Shown here piece by piece: positions 1-6,114 of a stretch of 7,860 bases of DNA (within the stretch, counting starts at the first letter, position 1; every line of letters starts with the position of its first letter). Where the stretch lies: contig CAJKOJ010000077.1 of the NCBI GenBank assembly GCA_905201505.1, forward strand, positions 1 to 7,860, written 5' to 3'. The position numbers and the translations under genes are program-made. Source of the DNA: an uncultured Eubacteriales bacterium (lineage in GTDB: Bacteria; Bacillota; Clostridia; Lachnospirales; CAG-274). Under the pieces are notes generated by a model. It searched no databases and had not been told where the DNA came from. It saw only the letters and a program-made list of their open reading frames with translations.

Positions 1-2
1 AT

Positions 3-275
3 AAATCTAATATAAATTATCCATATGAAAGTAAATATAAAGTATATGTTGGTGCTATTTGTGCTCATAATTATAGCAGTGGCAACTATGATTCACATGG
101 AAAAATCGTTAATTGTACGGTAAATGGCACTATTATAGTACGAAACATAGCTGATTGTAATGTTGGTGGCATTACTGGTGCTTTTGGAGAAATAAATAAT
201 TGTATTAATTTGATTTTTATGATATATTTAAAATATGCGGAAACAGGAATATATAATATGAAAAATATTGATTGA
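3..275 (+). CDS. C-terminal fragment of a GLUG-like repeat protein (5' end outside window)
   Basis: An open frame enters from the left edge and runs 90 codons to TGA at 273-275, so only the tail of the gene is present. Two repeat-like units are visible. The first has VGAICAHNY near residues 16-24 followed by GKIVNCTVNG (33-42). The second has VGGITGAFGEINNCIN (54-69). The alternation of a V-G-G-I-x-G turn with an N-C-x-x-x-G-x-I strand is what GLUG-motif proteins show; these are usually large, exported, beta-rich surface proteins of Bacillota and Bacteroidota. The last 20 or so residues (LIFMIYLKYAETG onward) no longer fit the repeat, so the end may be a frayed or frameshifted tail. No sorting signal or membrane anchor is seen at this C-terminus. 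The family assignment rests on repeat pattern only, and function is unknown. Confidence 0.55.
   Translation, partial: KSNINYPYESKYKVYVGAICAHNYSSGNYDSHGKIVNCTVNGTIIVRNIADCNVGGITGAFGEINNCINLIFMIYLKYAETGIYNMKNID
228..257 (+). promoter_or_regulatory. Weak candidate promoter for pheA
   Basis: A perfect TATAAT lies at 252-257, about 50 bases before the pheA start. The best -35 match at 18-base spacing is only TTAAAA (228-233), and there is no extended -10. It sits inside the end of the upstream reading frame. In DNA this AT-rich such a match can arise by chance. No terminator is visible between the upstream gene and pheA, so read-through is an alternative. Confidence 0.25.
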
Positions 276-308
276 TATTAAAACAAGAATAAAGTATAGG
301 AGAAAAAT

Positions 309-1142
309 ATGAAAGTAGGTTATTTGGGTCCTGAGGGTACTTTTACGGAACAGGCTGCACGTATACTGGCAGATAATAATGAGTTAGTAGCATATAATAG
401 TTTTTTAGAGGAATTAAAAGCAGTTGAAAAAGGTGAAGTTGATGAAGCAGTTGTACCTATAGAAAATTCAATTGAAGGCATTGTGAATGCAACTATTGAC
501 AGTCTTGCTTTTGATGTTGAACTTTATATTCAAGAATTGCTTATTATGCCTATAGAGCAGTGTCTCATAGCAAAAAAAGGCACAAATATATCTGATATTA
601 AAAAAGTTATGTCACATCCTCATGCAATTCCTCAGTGCAAAAATTATATTAACAGTTATTTGCCCTATGCTGAATCCGAGACAAAAGCATCTACAGCAGG
701 AGCTATCAGGGCTGTGGCAGAGGAAAAGGATACAGCTGCAGGTATTGGGGCAAGATGTGCTGCGGAACTTTATGGACTGGAAGTACTTGCAGAAGGTATA
801 CAGGATACAAATGACAATTTTACTGAATTTATCAGAGTATCGAAAAACAAATCATTTGAATATATAGATAAAAATAAGGTTACAATATGCTTTTCAACAG
901 TTGATGAACCCGGTGCACTTTTAAATCTTCTTGATATATTTTCAATTTATGATGTAAATATGTCAAAAATTTTTTCAAGACCAATGAGAAACAGACCATT
1001 TGAATACATATTTATTATAGATTTAGATGTAAGAAATAATTCTGATGATATTAAATCAGCAATTAAACTTTTGGAGAGAAAAACAGCTTTTTGTAAGAAT
1101 TTGGGCTGTTATCCTGTTATAGATAAAAGATTGAAAAAATAA
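309..1142 (+). CDS. pheA: Prephenate dehydratase (monofunctional, with ACT domain)
   Basis: Converts prephenate to phenylpyruvate, the committed step of phenylalanine synthesis, in the cytoplasm. The 277 residues match the usual monofunctional enzyme: a dehydratase domain (about 1-178) followed by a regulatory ACT domain (about 188-270), with no chorismate mutase domain. Visible motifs are GPEGTFTEQAA (7-17), ENSIEG (52-57), SHPHAIPQC (102-110), STAGAI (128-133) and AAELYGLEVL (151-160). By family alignment E52, N53, Q109 and T172 correspond to E. coli active-site residues E159, N160, Q215 and T278. The catalytic TRF motif reads TEF (172-174), so its arginine is replaced by glutamate. In the ACT domain GAL(V) is GALL (202-205), and the phenylalanine-binding ESRP is FSRP (222-225). 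AGGAGA at 298-303 supports the ATG. Its 3' end contains the promoter of the next operon, so it is probably its own transcription unit or the end of one. The family call is firm; the state of feedback control is uncertain. Confidence 0.95.
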   Translation: MKVGYLGPEGTFTEQAARILADNNELVAYNSFLEELKAVEKGEVDEAVVPIENSIEGIVNATIDSLAFDVELYIQELLIMPIEQCLIAKKGTNISDIKKVMSHPHAIPQCKNYINSYLPYAESETKASTAGAIRAVAEEKDTAAGIGARCAAELYGLEVLAEGIQDTNDNFTEFIRVSKNKSFEYIDKNKVTICFSTVDEPGALLNLLDIFSIYDVNMSKIFSRPMRNRPFEYIFIIDLDVRNNSDDIKSAIKLLERKTAFCKNLGCYPVIDKRLKK

Positions 1143-1159
1143 TTGTTCTGTGCTATAAT
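1131..1159 (+). promoter_or_regulatory. Promoter of the gdpP-rplI-dnaB operon
   Basis: The -35 is TTGAAA (1131-1136) and the -10 is TATAAT (1154-1159), with an exact 17-base spacer and an upstream TG (1151-1152) forming an extended -10. This is close to the sigma-A consensus. The -35 lies within the last codons of pheA, and the predicted start of transcription (about 1166) leaves a leader of only about 18 bases that carries the gdpP ribosome binding site. There is no room for a leader riboswitch. Confidence 0.75.
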
Positions 1160-1183
1160 GTCGATAGTAGAGGAGAGATATTT

Positions 1184-2905
1184 ATGAATGAAAATATATC
1201 AATTCCATTCCCGTATGTTAAGCTGAATAAAGAGCTGAGTATTGCTGATTTTAATTCAGAGTATAAAGTTTGGAACAGTGAAGTTGAAAAAGTCAAAACA
1301 ATATTTGATTTAATGCCTGACTTTGATGTGGATAAGCAGAAACAAAGAGCATTTATAAACAACAAATATTATGACTTATATACAACTCCCTGTGATAATG
1401 AATGTTTTAATGTAATATTTATTGAAAATCCATATATTAATAAACAGGGGTGTGTTGCTTCAAATATACTTGTGGGTATACTGCTTGTAGATAACAGTCT
1501 TGAAATACAGGAAACTATGGATGAAATAAGATTTCCGCACTTTAGTGCTATTATTGAAAGAAAAATAAATGATTATTTTAATAATATGGGCGGACTTGTA
1601 AGAAAGTTTGAAAGCGGTAAATACCTTTTTGTTCTGAACAAAGATATGCTTGCTAAACTAAGGGAAGATAAGTTTTCTATTGTAGAGCAAATAGGCAAAA
1701 TTGAAATGGGTAATGATGTACCTGCAACATTGAGTATCGGAATAGGTATGAATGGCAGTACCGTAAATGAAGATATGGCTTTTGCAAGAGGTGCTTTGGA
1801 CTTGGCTCTTGGAAGAGGCGGTAATCAGATAGTTATTAAAGAATCTGAGGATACATATCAGTTTGTTGGCGGTGATGGCAAGGAAGTAAGCAAGAATTCA
1901 AGAGTAAGAGCAAGAGTTAAGGCTTACGGTCTTGTAGAACTTATACTCTCTGCAAGCGATGTGGTTGTAATGGGTCATAAAAATCCTGACCTTGACAGTT
2001 TGGGCTCTGCTGCCGGTATATTTGCTATTGCAAACTTTTATGATAAAAAGTGTCACATAGTTTTAAACCAGGCGACAAGCAGTGTAAAGGCTCTTTATGA
2101 AAGACTTTGTGATGACGGAAGATATGAAAATGTATTTGTTGACAGTACAGAGGCACAAAAAATTGTTAAAAGAAGAACACTTCTTATAGTTGTTGATACA
2201 CACAGACCTGTGCTTACAGAGTGTCCTGAACTTTTAGAAAAGGCGAAAAGTATTGTAATGATTGACCACCACAGAAAGTCAACAGATGCAATAGATAATT
2301 GCGCTCTTGTTTATCATGAGGCATACGCTTCCTCAACTTGTGAGATGGTTACGGAAATGCTTATGCATATAAAGGGAATCAGATTAAGCAAGACAGAAAT
2401 TGAAGGATTGCTTGCGGGTATAACTATAGATACAAAGAATTTTGCTTTTAAAACCGGTATTAAAACTTTTGAAGCTGCTGCATATCTTAAGAAAAACGGT
2501 GCAGACACTATATCGGTCAGACGGCTTTATAAGAATTCTTTTGATGAATATCTTGCACGTTCAGAAATTATACGTACGGCAGAAATAATACATGAAAATA
2601 TGGCGATTTCAGTTCTTGATGAAGAGGTCTATGTTGATAATCCTATACAGCTTATTGCTCAGGCTGCTGATGAACTTTTAAGTATTCAGGATATTGAAGT
2701 AAGTTATGTATTATGTGAATTCGGAGGGAAAGTAAATATAAGTGCCAGAAGCCTTGGAAAGCTTAATGTACAGAAGTTAATGGAAAAGCTTGGCGGAGGA
2801 GGGCATCAATCCGGTGCCGCAGCACAGCTTGAAAATGTTACTATAGATGAAGCAATTGAAATTTTAAAGGAAAAAATTGACGAATATTTGGAGGAAAGTG
2901 AATAA
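1184..2905 (+). CDS. gdpP: GdpP-type cyclic-di-AMP phosphodiesterase lacking the membrane anchor
   Basis: GdpP hydrolyses the second messenger c-di-AMP to pApA, which affects potassium balance and cell wall stress. Domains in order are a PAS-like segment (about 8-80), a degenerate GGDEF domain (about 90-220, ending in ALDLALGRGGNQIVIKE, a GdpP hallmark), a DHH domain (about 255-420) and DHHA1 (about 475-570). The DHH metal-binding motifs look complete: GHKNPDLDS (264-272; H265, D269, D271), VVDTH (D338), DHH (361-363) and GITIDT (D416). DHHA1 has GGGGHQSGA (537-545). The enzyme is 573 residues, while the Bacillus protein is about 655-660. The missing part is the N-terminal pair of transmembrane helices, because the protein begins directly at the PAS region. 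The frame is closed upstream by a stop at 1124-1126, so no longer start exists. GGAGAG at 1172-1177 supports the ATG. It is first in an operon with rplI. The protein is probably cytosolic. Confidence 0.93.
   Translation: MNENISIPFPYVKLNKELSIADFNSEYKVWNSEVEKVKTIFDLMPDFDVDKQKQRAFINNKYYDLYTTPCDNECFNVIFIENPYINKQGCVASNILVGILLVDNSLEIQETMDEIRFPHFSAIIERKINDYFNNMGGLVRKFESGKYLFVLNKDMLAKLREDKFSIVEQIGKIEMGNDVPATLSIGIGMNGSTVNEDMAFARGALDLALGRGGNQIVIKESEDTYQFVGGDGKEVSKNSRVRARVKAYGLVELILSASDVVVMGHKNPDLDSLGSAAGIFAIANFYDKKCHIVLNQATSSVKALYERLCDDGRYENVFVDSTEAQKIVKRRTLLIVVDTHRPVLTECPELLEKAKSIVMIDHHRKSTDAIDNCALVYHEAYASSTCEMVTEMLMHIKGIRLSKTEIEGLLAGITIDTKNFAFKTGIKTFEAAAYLKKNGADTISVRRLYKNSFDEYLARSEIIRTAEIIHENMAISVLDEEVYVDNPIQLIAQAADELLSIQDIEVSYVLCEFGGKVNISARSLGKLNVQKLMEKLGGGGHQSGAAAQLENVTIDEAIEILKEKIDEYLEESE
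2890..2894 (+). promoter_or_regulatory. Ribosome binding site deciding the rplI start
   Basis: GGAGG lies within the last codons of gdpP, 12 bases before the ATG at 2907. The in-frame ATG at 2877 would add ten residues not found in L9 proteins and precedes this site. The L9 family begins with MKVILL or similar, so 2907 is the start. Confidence 0.7.
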
Positions 2906-2906
2906 T

Positions 2907-3350
2907 ATGAAAGTTATATTATTAGATGATATTAAGGGTGTAGGAAAAAAGGAACAGATAATAAATGCCAGCGACGGCTATGCAAAGAATTTTTTGATAC
3001 CAAAGAAAAAAGCTGTTGAAGCAACTGAGGCAAATCTTAAAAAACTTGACAAGCAGCATGCAGAGGCAGAAGCTAAAGCACAGGCTGAGCTTGAGGCTGC
3101 ACAAAATTTAGGTAAAGAAATTGAAGAAAAGACAATAAATATAAAAGTTAAAGTAGGAAATAATGGTAAACTCTTTGGTGCTGTTACAAACAAGGAGGTA
3201 TCAGCTGCCTTAAAAGAACAGTTTAATATTGATATAGATAAGAAAAAAATAGTTGTTGACCCTATTAAGGCTGTAGGTGATGCAGAGGCAAGTATCAAAC
3301 TTCATCCTCAGGTTACAGCTAAATTAAAAATTTCTGTAGCAGAGTTATAA
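2907..3350 (+). CDS. rplI: 50S ribosomal protein L9
   Basis: L9 binds 23S rRNA near the base of the L1 stalk and helps maintain reading-frame fidelity. The 147 residues match the usual 148-150. The N-terminal globular domain (1-39) starts MKVILLDDIKGVGKK and contains the DGYAKNFLIPK rRNA-binding loop (23-33). It is followed by the long connecting helix (about 40-75), rich in Ala, Glu and Lys, and a C-terminal domain (about 77-147) with GKLFGAVT (87-94) and the closing LHPQVTAKLKISV segment. It begins one base after the gdpP stop codon, so the two are almost certainly co-translated. The gdpP-rplI-dnaB order is widely conserved in Bacillota. Nothing in the protein is unusual, apart from a lysine-rich PKKKA where many homologues have PxGxA. 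Confidence 0.97.
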   Translation: MKVILLDDIKGVGKKEQIINASDGYAKNFLIPKKKAVEATEANLKKLDKQHAEAEAKAQAELEAAQNLGKEIEEKTINIKVKVGNNGKLFGAVTNKEVSAALKEQFNIDIDKKKIVVDPIKAVGDAEASIKLHPQVTAKLKISVAEL

Positions 3351-3371
3351 ATATAAGTTATTTTATATTTA
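3348..3371 (+). repeat. AT-only inverted repeat between rplI and dnaB
   Basis: TAAATATAA (3348-3356) is the exact reverse complement of TTATATTTA (3363-3371), with a six-base loop. The left arm includes the rplI stop codon and the right arm ends at the dnaB ribosome binding site. With no G-C pairs the hairpin is weak and there is no T tract, so it is not a standard terminator. It may slightly tune dnaB expression, or be chance. Confidence 0.35.
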
Positions 3372-3387
3372 AGAGGGAGTTTGTATT

Positions 3388-4785
3388 ATGGCTGAAAATA
3401 AAAGTGATAATTCTTATGTAAACCGAATACCACCTCATGATAATGATGCTGAACAAATGGTGCTAGCCTGTATGCTTTATCCTGATGATGATGGCGTACG
3501 AATGGCGGCTGAAAATTTGCTTTCAGAGGATTTTTACAGTCCTGCACATAGACTTATATTTGATTCTTTTATAGATCTGTATAACAGCAGTAAACCTGTT
3601 GATTTTGTTATGGCTAAGGACAAGCTTGAATCAATGGGGTATCTGGAGCAAATAGGCGGTGTAGAGTATCTTGTAAATTTAAGCGGACTTGCCGCTACTA
3701 CAGCTAAAACTAAGTATTATGTGGATATTGTAAAACAAAAGGCTATATTTAGAAAGCTTATAAAAGTTGGAGATACAATAGCTGCAAGCAGTTATGACGG
3801 AAGCGAAGATGCAGATACTGTAATAGCAAAGGCTGAACAAGATATTTTAGAAGTATCTCAAAACATAAACAGCAATGATTTTGTTTCAATGGACAGAGTT
3901 ATGGCTGAAGTAATTGAAAACATTGATAAAGTAACAAGATCAAACAGCAGAATTACAGGTGTTGAGACAGGATTTAAAGATTTTGACAGGCTTACAGCCG
4001 GACTTCAGAATTCTGACTTAATTCTTATAGCCGGACGACCTTCAATGGGTAAGACTGCTTTTGCTCTTAATATTGCTCAGTTTGCAGCAGTTGAAAAAAG
4101 AGTGCCTGTTGCAATATTCAGTCTTGAAATGTCAAAAGCCCAGCTTGGCAACAGAATGTTATCATCTCAGGCCTTAGTTGATTCAGGAAAACTGAGAACA
4201 GGAAATCTTACTCCTGAGGAATTTGATTCAATTGCTATGGCAATGGGTACCCTTTCTGCAGCACCAATAGAAATATATGATACTCCGGGAATAAATCCTA
4301 TAAGTATGAGAGAAAAATGCAGGAAACTAAAGCTTGAAAAGGGCTTGGGGCTTATTGTTATTGACTATTTACAGCTTATGGAGGGTGCAGGCAATAAAAA
4401 TGAATCTGACCAGCAGAGAGTATCTTACATATCACGTTCATTAAAGGGAATAGCACGAGAACTTAATGTGCCTGTGATTGCACTGTCTCAGCTTTCAAGA
4501 GGTCCTGAAGGAAGAGTTGACCACAGACCTATGATGTCTGACCTTAGAGAATCAGGTGCTATTGAACAGGACGCCGATGTTGTGTGCCTTTTGTTCAGAG
4601 AGGAATATTATAAAAAAGACGACCCTGAAGTAAAGAATAAGGGTGAAGTTATAGTTGCAAAGAACAGGAACGGTTCTACAGATACAGTTAATCTTATTTG
4701 GAGAGGTCAATTTACAAGATTTGACAATATGCTTGACAACGCGGATAACTTTATTCCTGATATACCATCTGATATGATAGAGTAA
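3388..4785 (+). CDS. dnaB: Replicative DNA helicase DnaB (called DnaC in Bacillus)
   Basis: This is the hexameric 5'-to-3' helicase that unwinds DNA at the replication fork and contacts primase and the clamp loader. The 465 residues are the normal length. The N-terminal helical domain (about 12-115; IPPHDNDAEQMVLACML at 14-30) is followed by a linker helix and a RecA-like ATPase domain (about 185-445). Visible motifs are Walker A GRPSMGKT (216-223), the catalytic glutamate in SLEMSK (E247), Walker B LIVIDYLQL (322-330, D326), ALSQLSR (Q368) and the C-terminal AKNRNG segment (424-429), where the arginine finger and nearby lysine of DnaB helicases lie. The P-loop is uninterrupted, so no intein is present at this common insertion site. 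AGAGGGAG just before the ATG acts as ribosome binding site. It is last in the operon, 37 bases after rplI, and is followed by a strong terminator. Confidence 0.97.
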   Translation: MAENKSDNSYVNRIPPHDNDAEQMVLACMLYPDDDGVRMAAENLLSEDFYSPAHRLIFDSFIDLYNSSKPVDFVMAKDKLESMGYLEQIGGVEYLVNLSGLAATTAKTKYYVDIVKQKAIFRKLIKVGDTIAASSYDGSEDADTVIAKAEQDILEVSQNINSNDFVSMDRVMAEVIENIDKVTRSNSRITGVETGFKDFDRLTAGLQNSDLILIAGRPSMGKTAFALNIAQFAAVEKRVPVAIFSLEMSKAQLGNRMLSSQALVDSGKLRTGNLTPEEFDSIAMAMGTLSAAPIEIYDTPGINPISMREKCRKLKLEKGLGLIVIDYLQLMEGAGNKNESDQQRVSYISRSLKGIARELNVPVIALSQLSRGPEGRVDHRPMMSDLRESGAIEQDADVVCLLFREEYYKKDDPEVKNKGEVIVAKNRNGSTDTVNLIWRGQFTRFDNMLDNADNFIPDIPSDMIE

Positions 4786-4786
4786 T

Positions 4787-4825
4787 AAAAAAGCTGATGT
4801 TTTAAATTAGACATCAGCTTTTTTT
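4787..4825. terminator. Bidirectional terminator between dnaB and DAHP synthase gene
   Basis: GCTGATGT (4793-4800) pairs perfectly with ACATCAGC (4811-4818) around a ten-base loop. The stem is flanked by six A on the left (4787-4792) and seven T on the right (4819-4825). Read on either strand it is a hairpin followed by a U tract, so it serves both converging genes. It starts one base after the dnaB stop and ends three bases from the stop of the opposite gene. Confidence 0.9.
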
Positions 4826-4828
4826 ATA

Positions 4829-5863
4829 TTATAATATCTGGTACATATCAAGGAGTAATTTCTTAGTATCTTCAAAACTTAAACATGGATCGGTAATTGA
4901 TTTGCCGTATATATGTCCTTTTGATTCACAGCTTTGGTTGCCGCCCATAATATAGCTTTCAATCATTACACCTTTTACAAGCTTTTTAAGTCTGTCACTG
5001 CAGCTTCTTGAATGAAGAATATCTTTTACAATTCTAGGCTGTTCAGTGTGTATTTTCTTTGAATTTGAGTGATTTGCATCTACTATTACGGCAGGATTCT
5101 GATATTTACCTGCATCATACATATCAGCAGCCAAAATTAAATCTTCATAATGGTAATTCTGAATATGCACACCTCTTTTATTTACAGAGCCTCTCATAAT
5201 TGCGTGTGTAAGTGGATTTCCGCTTGATTTTACCTCATAGCTGTTATATAAAAAGTCATGAGATTGCTGTGCTGCTCTTATAGAGTTAAACATAACAGAA
5301 AGGTCACCGCTCATTGGGTTTTTCATACCTACAGGGCAGTCAATACCGCTGGCTGTAAGTCGGTGCTGTTGATTTTCAACACTTCTTGCTCCTATTGCTA
5401 TGTAGGAGAGAATATCTTCAACAAAAGGAAGATTTGAAGGGTAGAGCATTTCATCGGCAATAGGAAGACCTGTTTCTTCAATAACTCTTAAATACATTTT
5501 TCTGATTGACTTTATTCCTTCTGCCATATTTGGCTCACCATTAGGATCAGGCTGGTGCATCATTCCCTTATAGCCTTCGCCTGTTGTTCTGGGTTTGCCG
5601 GTATAAACTCTTATAACTGTAAAAATTTTGTCACTTACAAGTTTACTTACTTCTGCAAGTCTTTTTGCATAGTCACATACAGAATCCTCTTCATCTGCTG
5701 AACAGGGACCGACAATAACTATAAATCTGTCGTCCTTGCCCTCAAAAATTTCTTTTAATTGTCTGTCATTTTCATCTTTAATAGCTTTAAGATTTGGTGT
5801 AAGCGGCGTCATTGTCTGAATTTCCGCAGGTGACGGCATTTTTCTTATATTTGTAAAACTCAT
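4829..5863 (-). CDS. 3-deoxy-7-phosphoheptulonate (DAHP) synthase, class I AroF/AroG type
   Basis: Condenses phosphoenolpyruvate with erythrose 4-phosphate, the first step of the shikimate pathway. The protein has 344 residues from the chosen start, close to the roughly 350 of E. coli AroF/G/H. Motifs are VGPCSAD (51-57, metal ligand C54), RVYTGKPRTT (85-94, catalytic K90), GARSVENQQHR (158-168), MKNPMSGD (180-187), DANHSNSKK (262-270, H265), MIESYIMGGNQ (300-310, E302) and GKSITDPC (320-327, D325). C54, H265, E302 and D325 match the metal ligands C61, H268, E302 and D326 of AroG. An N-terminal extension before the barrel (about 1-45) is the part that makes this class feedback-sensitive, but which amino acid inhibits it cannot be read here, so no specific symbol is given. 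It has its own promoter, is divergent from the phosphofructokinase gene and converges on dnaB. Confidence 0.95.
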   Translation of the reverse strand: MSFTNIRKMPSPAEIQTMTPLTPNLKAIKDENDRQLKEIFEGKDDRFIVIVGPCSADEEDSVCDYAKRLAEVSKLVSDKIFTVIRVYTGKPRTTGEGYKGMMHQPDPNGEPNMAEGIKSIRKMYLRVIEETGLPIADEMLYPSNLPFVEDILSYIAIGARSVENQQHRLTASGIDCPVGMKNPMSGDLSVMFNSIRAAQQSHDFLYNSYEVKSSGNPLTHAIMRGSVNKRGVHIQNYHYEDLILAADMYDAGKYQNPAVIVDANHSNSKKIHTEQPRIVKDILHSRSCSDRLKKLVKGVMIESYIMGGNQSCESKGHIYGKSITDPCLSFEDTKKLLLDMYQIL

Positions 5864-5871
5864 TTTATGCA

Positions 5872-5877
5872 CTCCTT
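5872..5877 (-). promoter_or_regulatory. Ribosome binding site deciding the DAHP synthase start
   Basis: On the minus strand AAGGAG occupies 5877 down to 5872, eight bases before ATG at 5863-5861. The in-frame GTG at 5872-5870, three codons further upstream, shares its first base with this site and so cannot be the start. Confidence 0.85.
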
Positions 5878-5915
5878 ATAATTTGGAATTTATACTATTT
5901 TTAATATTACTTATT

Positions 5916-5944
5916 AATATATAATTTTTTTGCTGACAAGTCAA
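5916..5944 (-). promoter_or_regulatory. Promoter of the DAHP synthase gene
   Basis: Read on the minus strand, TTGACT (5944-5939) is followed after 17 bases by TATATT (5921-5916). Transcription would start near 5909, giving a leader of about 45 bases. That is too short for a T-box or a peptide-coding attenuator. The -35 overlaps a small inverted repeat, TGAC-AA-GTCA on the plus strand (5934-5943), a possible operator half. Confidence 0.6.
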
Positions 5945-6013
5945 GTATTTAAACTTATTTTATATAATTTAAGTGAAAATTTTGGGTTTTTGTTAATAAT
6001 GCTTGGTAAAAGT

Positions 6014-6036
6014 TAGTCAAAACTTATAATTGACTA
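6014..6036. promoter_or_regulatory. Inverted repeat beside the phosphofructokinase promoter, possible operator
   Basis: TAGTCAA (6014-6020) and TTGACTA (6030-6036) are exact reverse complements separated by nine bases. The right arm abuts the -35 of the downstream promoter at 6037. The AGTCAA core recurs on the plus strand at 5939-5944, where it is the -35 of the divergent gene. I do not recognise the binding protein. It could also be a by-product of promoter-like sequence. Confidence 0.4.
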
Positions 6037-6065
6037 TTGAAAACAAGCCCTGATTTTGGTATAAT
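6037..6065 (+). promoter_or_regulatory. Promoter of the PPi-phosphofructokinase gene
   Basis: TTGAAA (6037-6042), a 17-base spacer and TATAAT (6060-6065) with TG at 6057-6058 form an extended -10 sigma-A promoter. Its design is nearly the same as that of the gdpP promoter. Transcription would start near 6072, leaving a leader of about 43 bases. The TTGACT at 6030-6035 is 24 bases from the -10 and is too far to be the -35. Confidence 0.75.
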
Positions 6066-6099
6066 TAATAAAAAGGCGTATTGATTATACGGTATTGTG

Positions 6100-6106
6100 A
6101 AAGGGG
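6100..6106 (+). promoter_or_regulatory. Ribosome binding site deciding the phosphofructokinase start
   Basis: AAAGGGG lies eight bases before the ATG at 6115. An in-frame GTG at 6097 directly precedes this site and would place the Shine-Dalgarno inside the gene, so it is rejected. The family also begins close to the RNIIVGQSGGPT strand. Confidence 0.8.
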
Positions 6107-6114
6107 TTATATTT

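Noticed and set aside
622..867. Open frame of 81 codons inside pheA in another frame
   Set aside because: It lies wholly within the well-supported pheA frame, has no ribosome binding site, and its protein resembles no family. The same holds for the minus-strand frames within gdpP, rplI and pfp.
2978..3298. Minus-strand open frame of 106 codons antisense to rplI
   Set aside because: The hydrophobic, serine- and alanine-rich product is the expected mirror of the lysine-, glutamate- and alanine-rich L9 sequence. L9 itself is unmistakable.
4033..4056. Possible intein in dnaB at the P-loop, a common insertion site
   Set aside because: The Walker A motif GRPSMGKT is continuous and the protein has normal length.
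5870..5872. GTG as start of the DAHP synthase gene
   Set aside because: Its first base is part of the AAGGAG ribosome binding site; ATG three codons downstream has ideal spacing of eight bases.
5864..5915. Possible T-box or peptide-type attenuator before the DAHP synthase gene
   Set aside because: The predicted leader is about 45 bases, with no terminator hairpin, T-box sequence or leader peptide rich in aromatic codons.
5990..5997. TTGTTAAT resembling half of a Rex redox-repressor site
   Set aside because: The second half-site (TTAACAA) is absent at the required spacing, and such strings are common in AT-rich DNA.
6030..6035. TTGACT as the -35 of the pfp promoter
   Set aside because: The spacing to TATAAT at 6060 is 24 bases; TTGAAA at 6037-6042 gives the ideal 17.
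6097..6099. GTG as start of the phosphofructokinase gene
   Set aside because: It precedes the AAAGGGG site directly; ATG at 6115 lies eight bases after that site and matches the usual family start.
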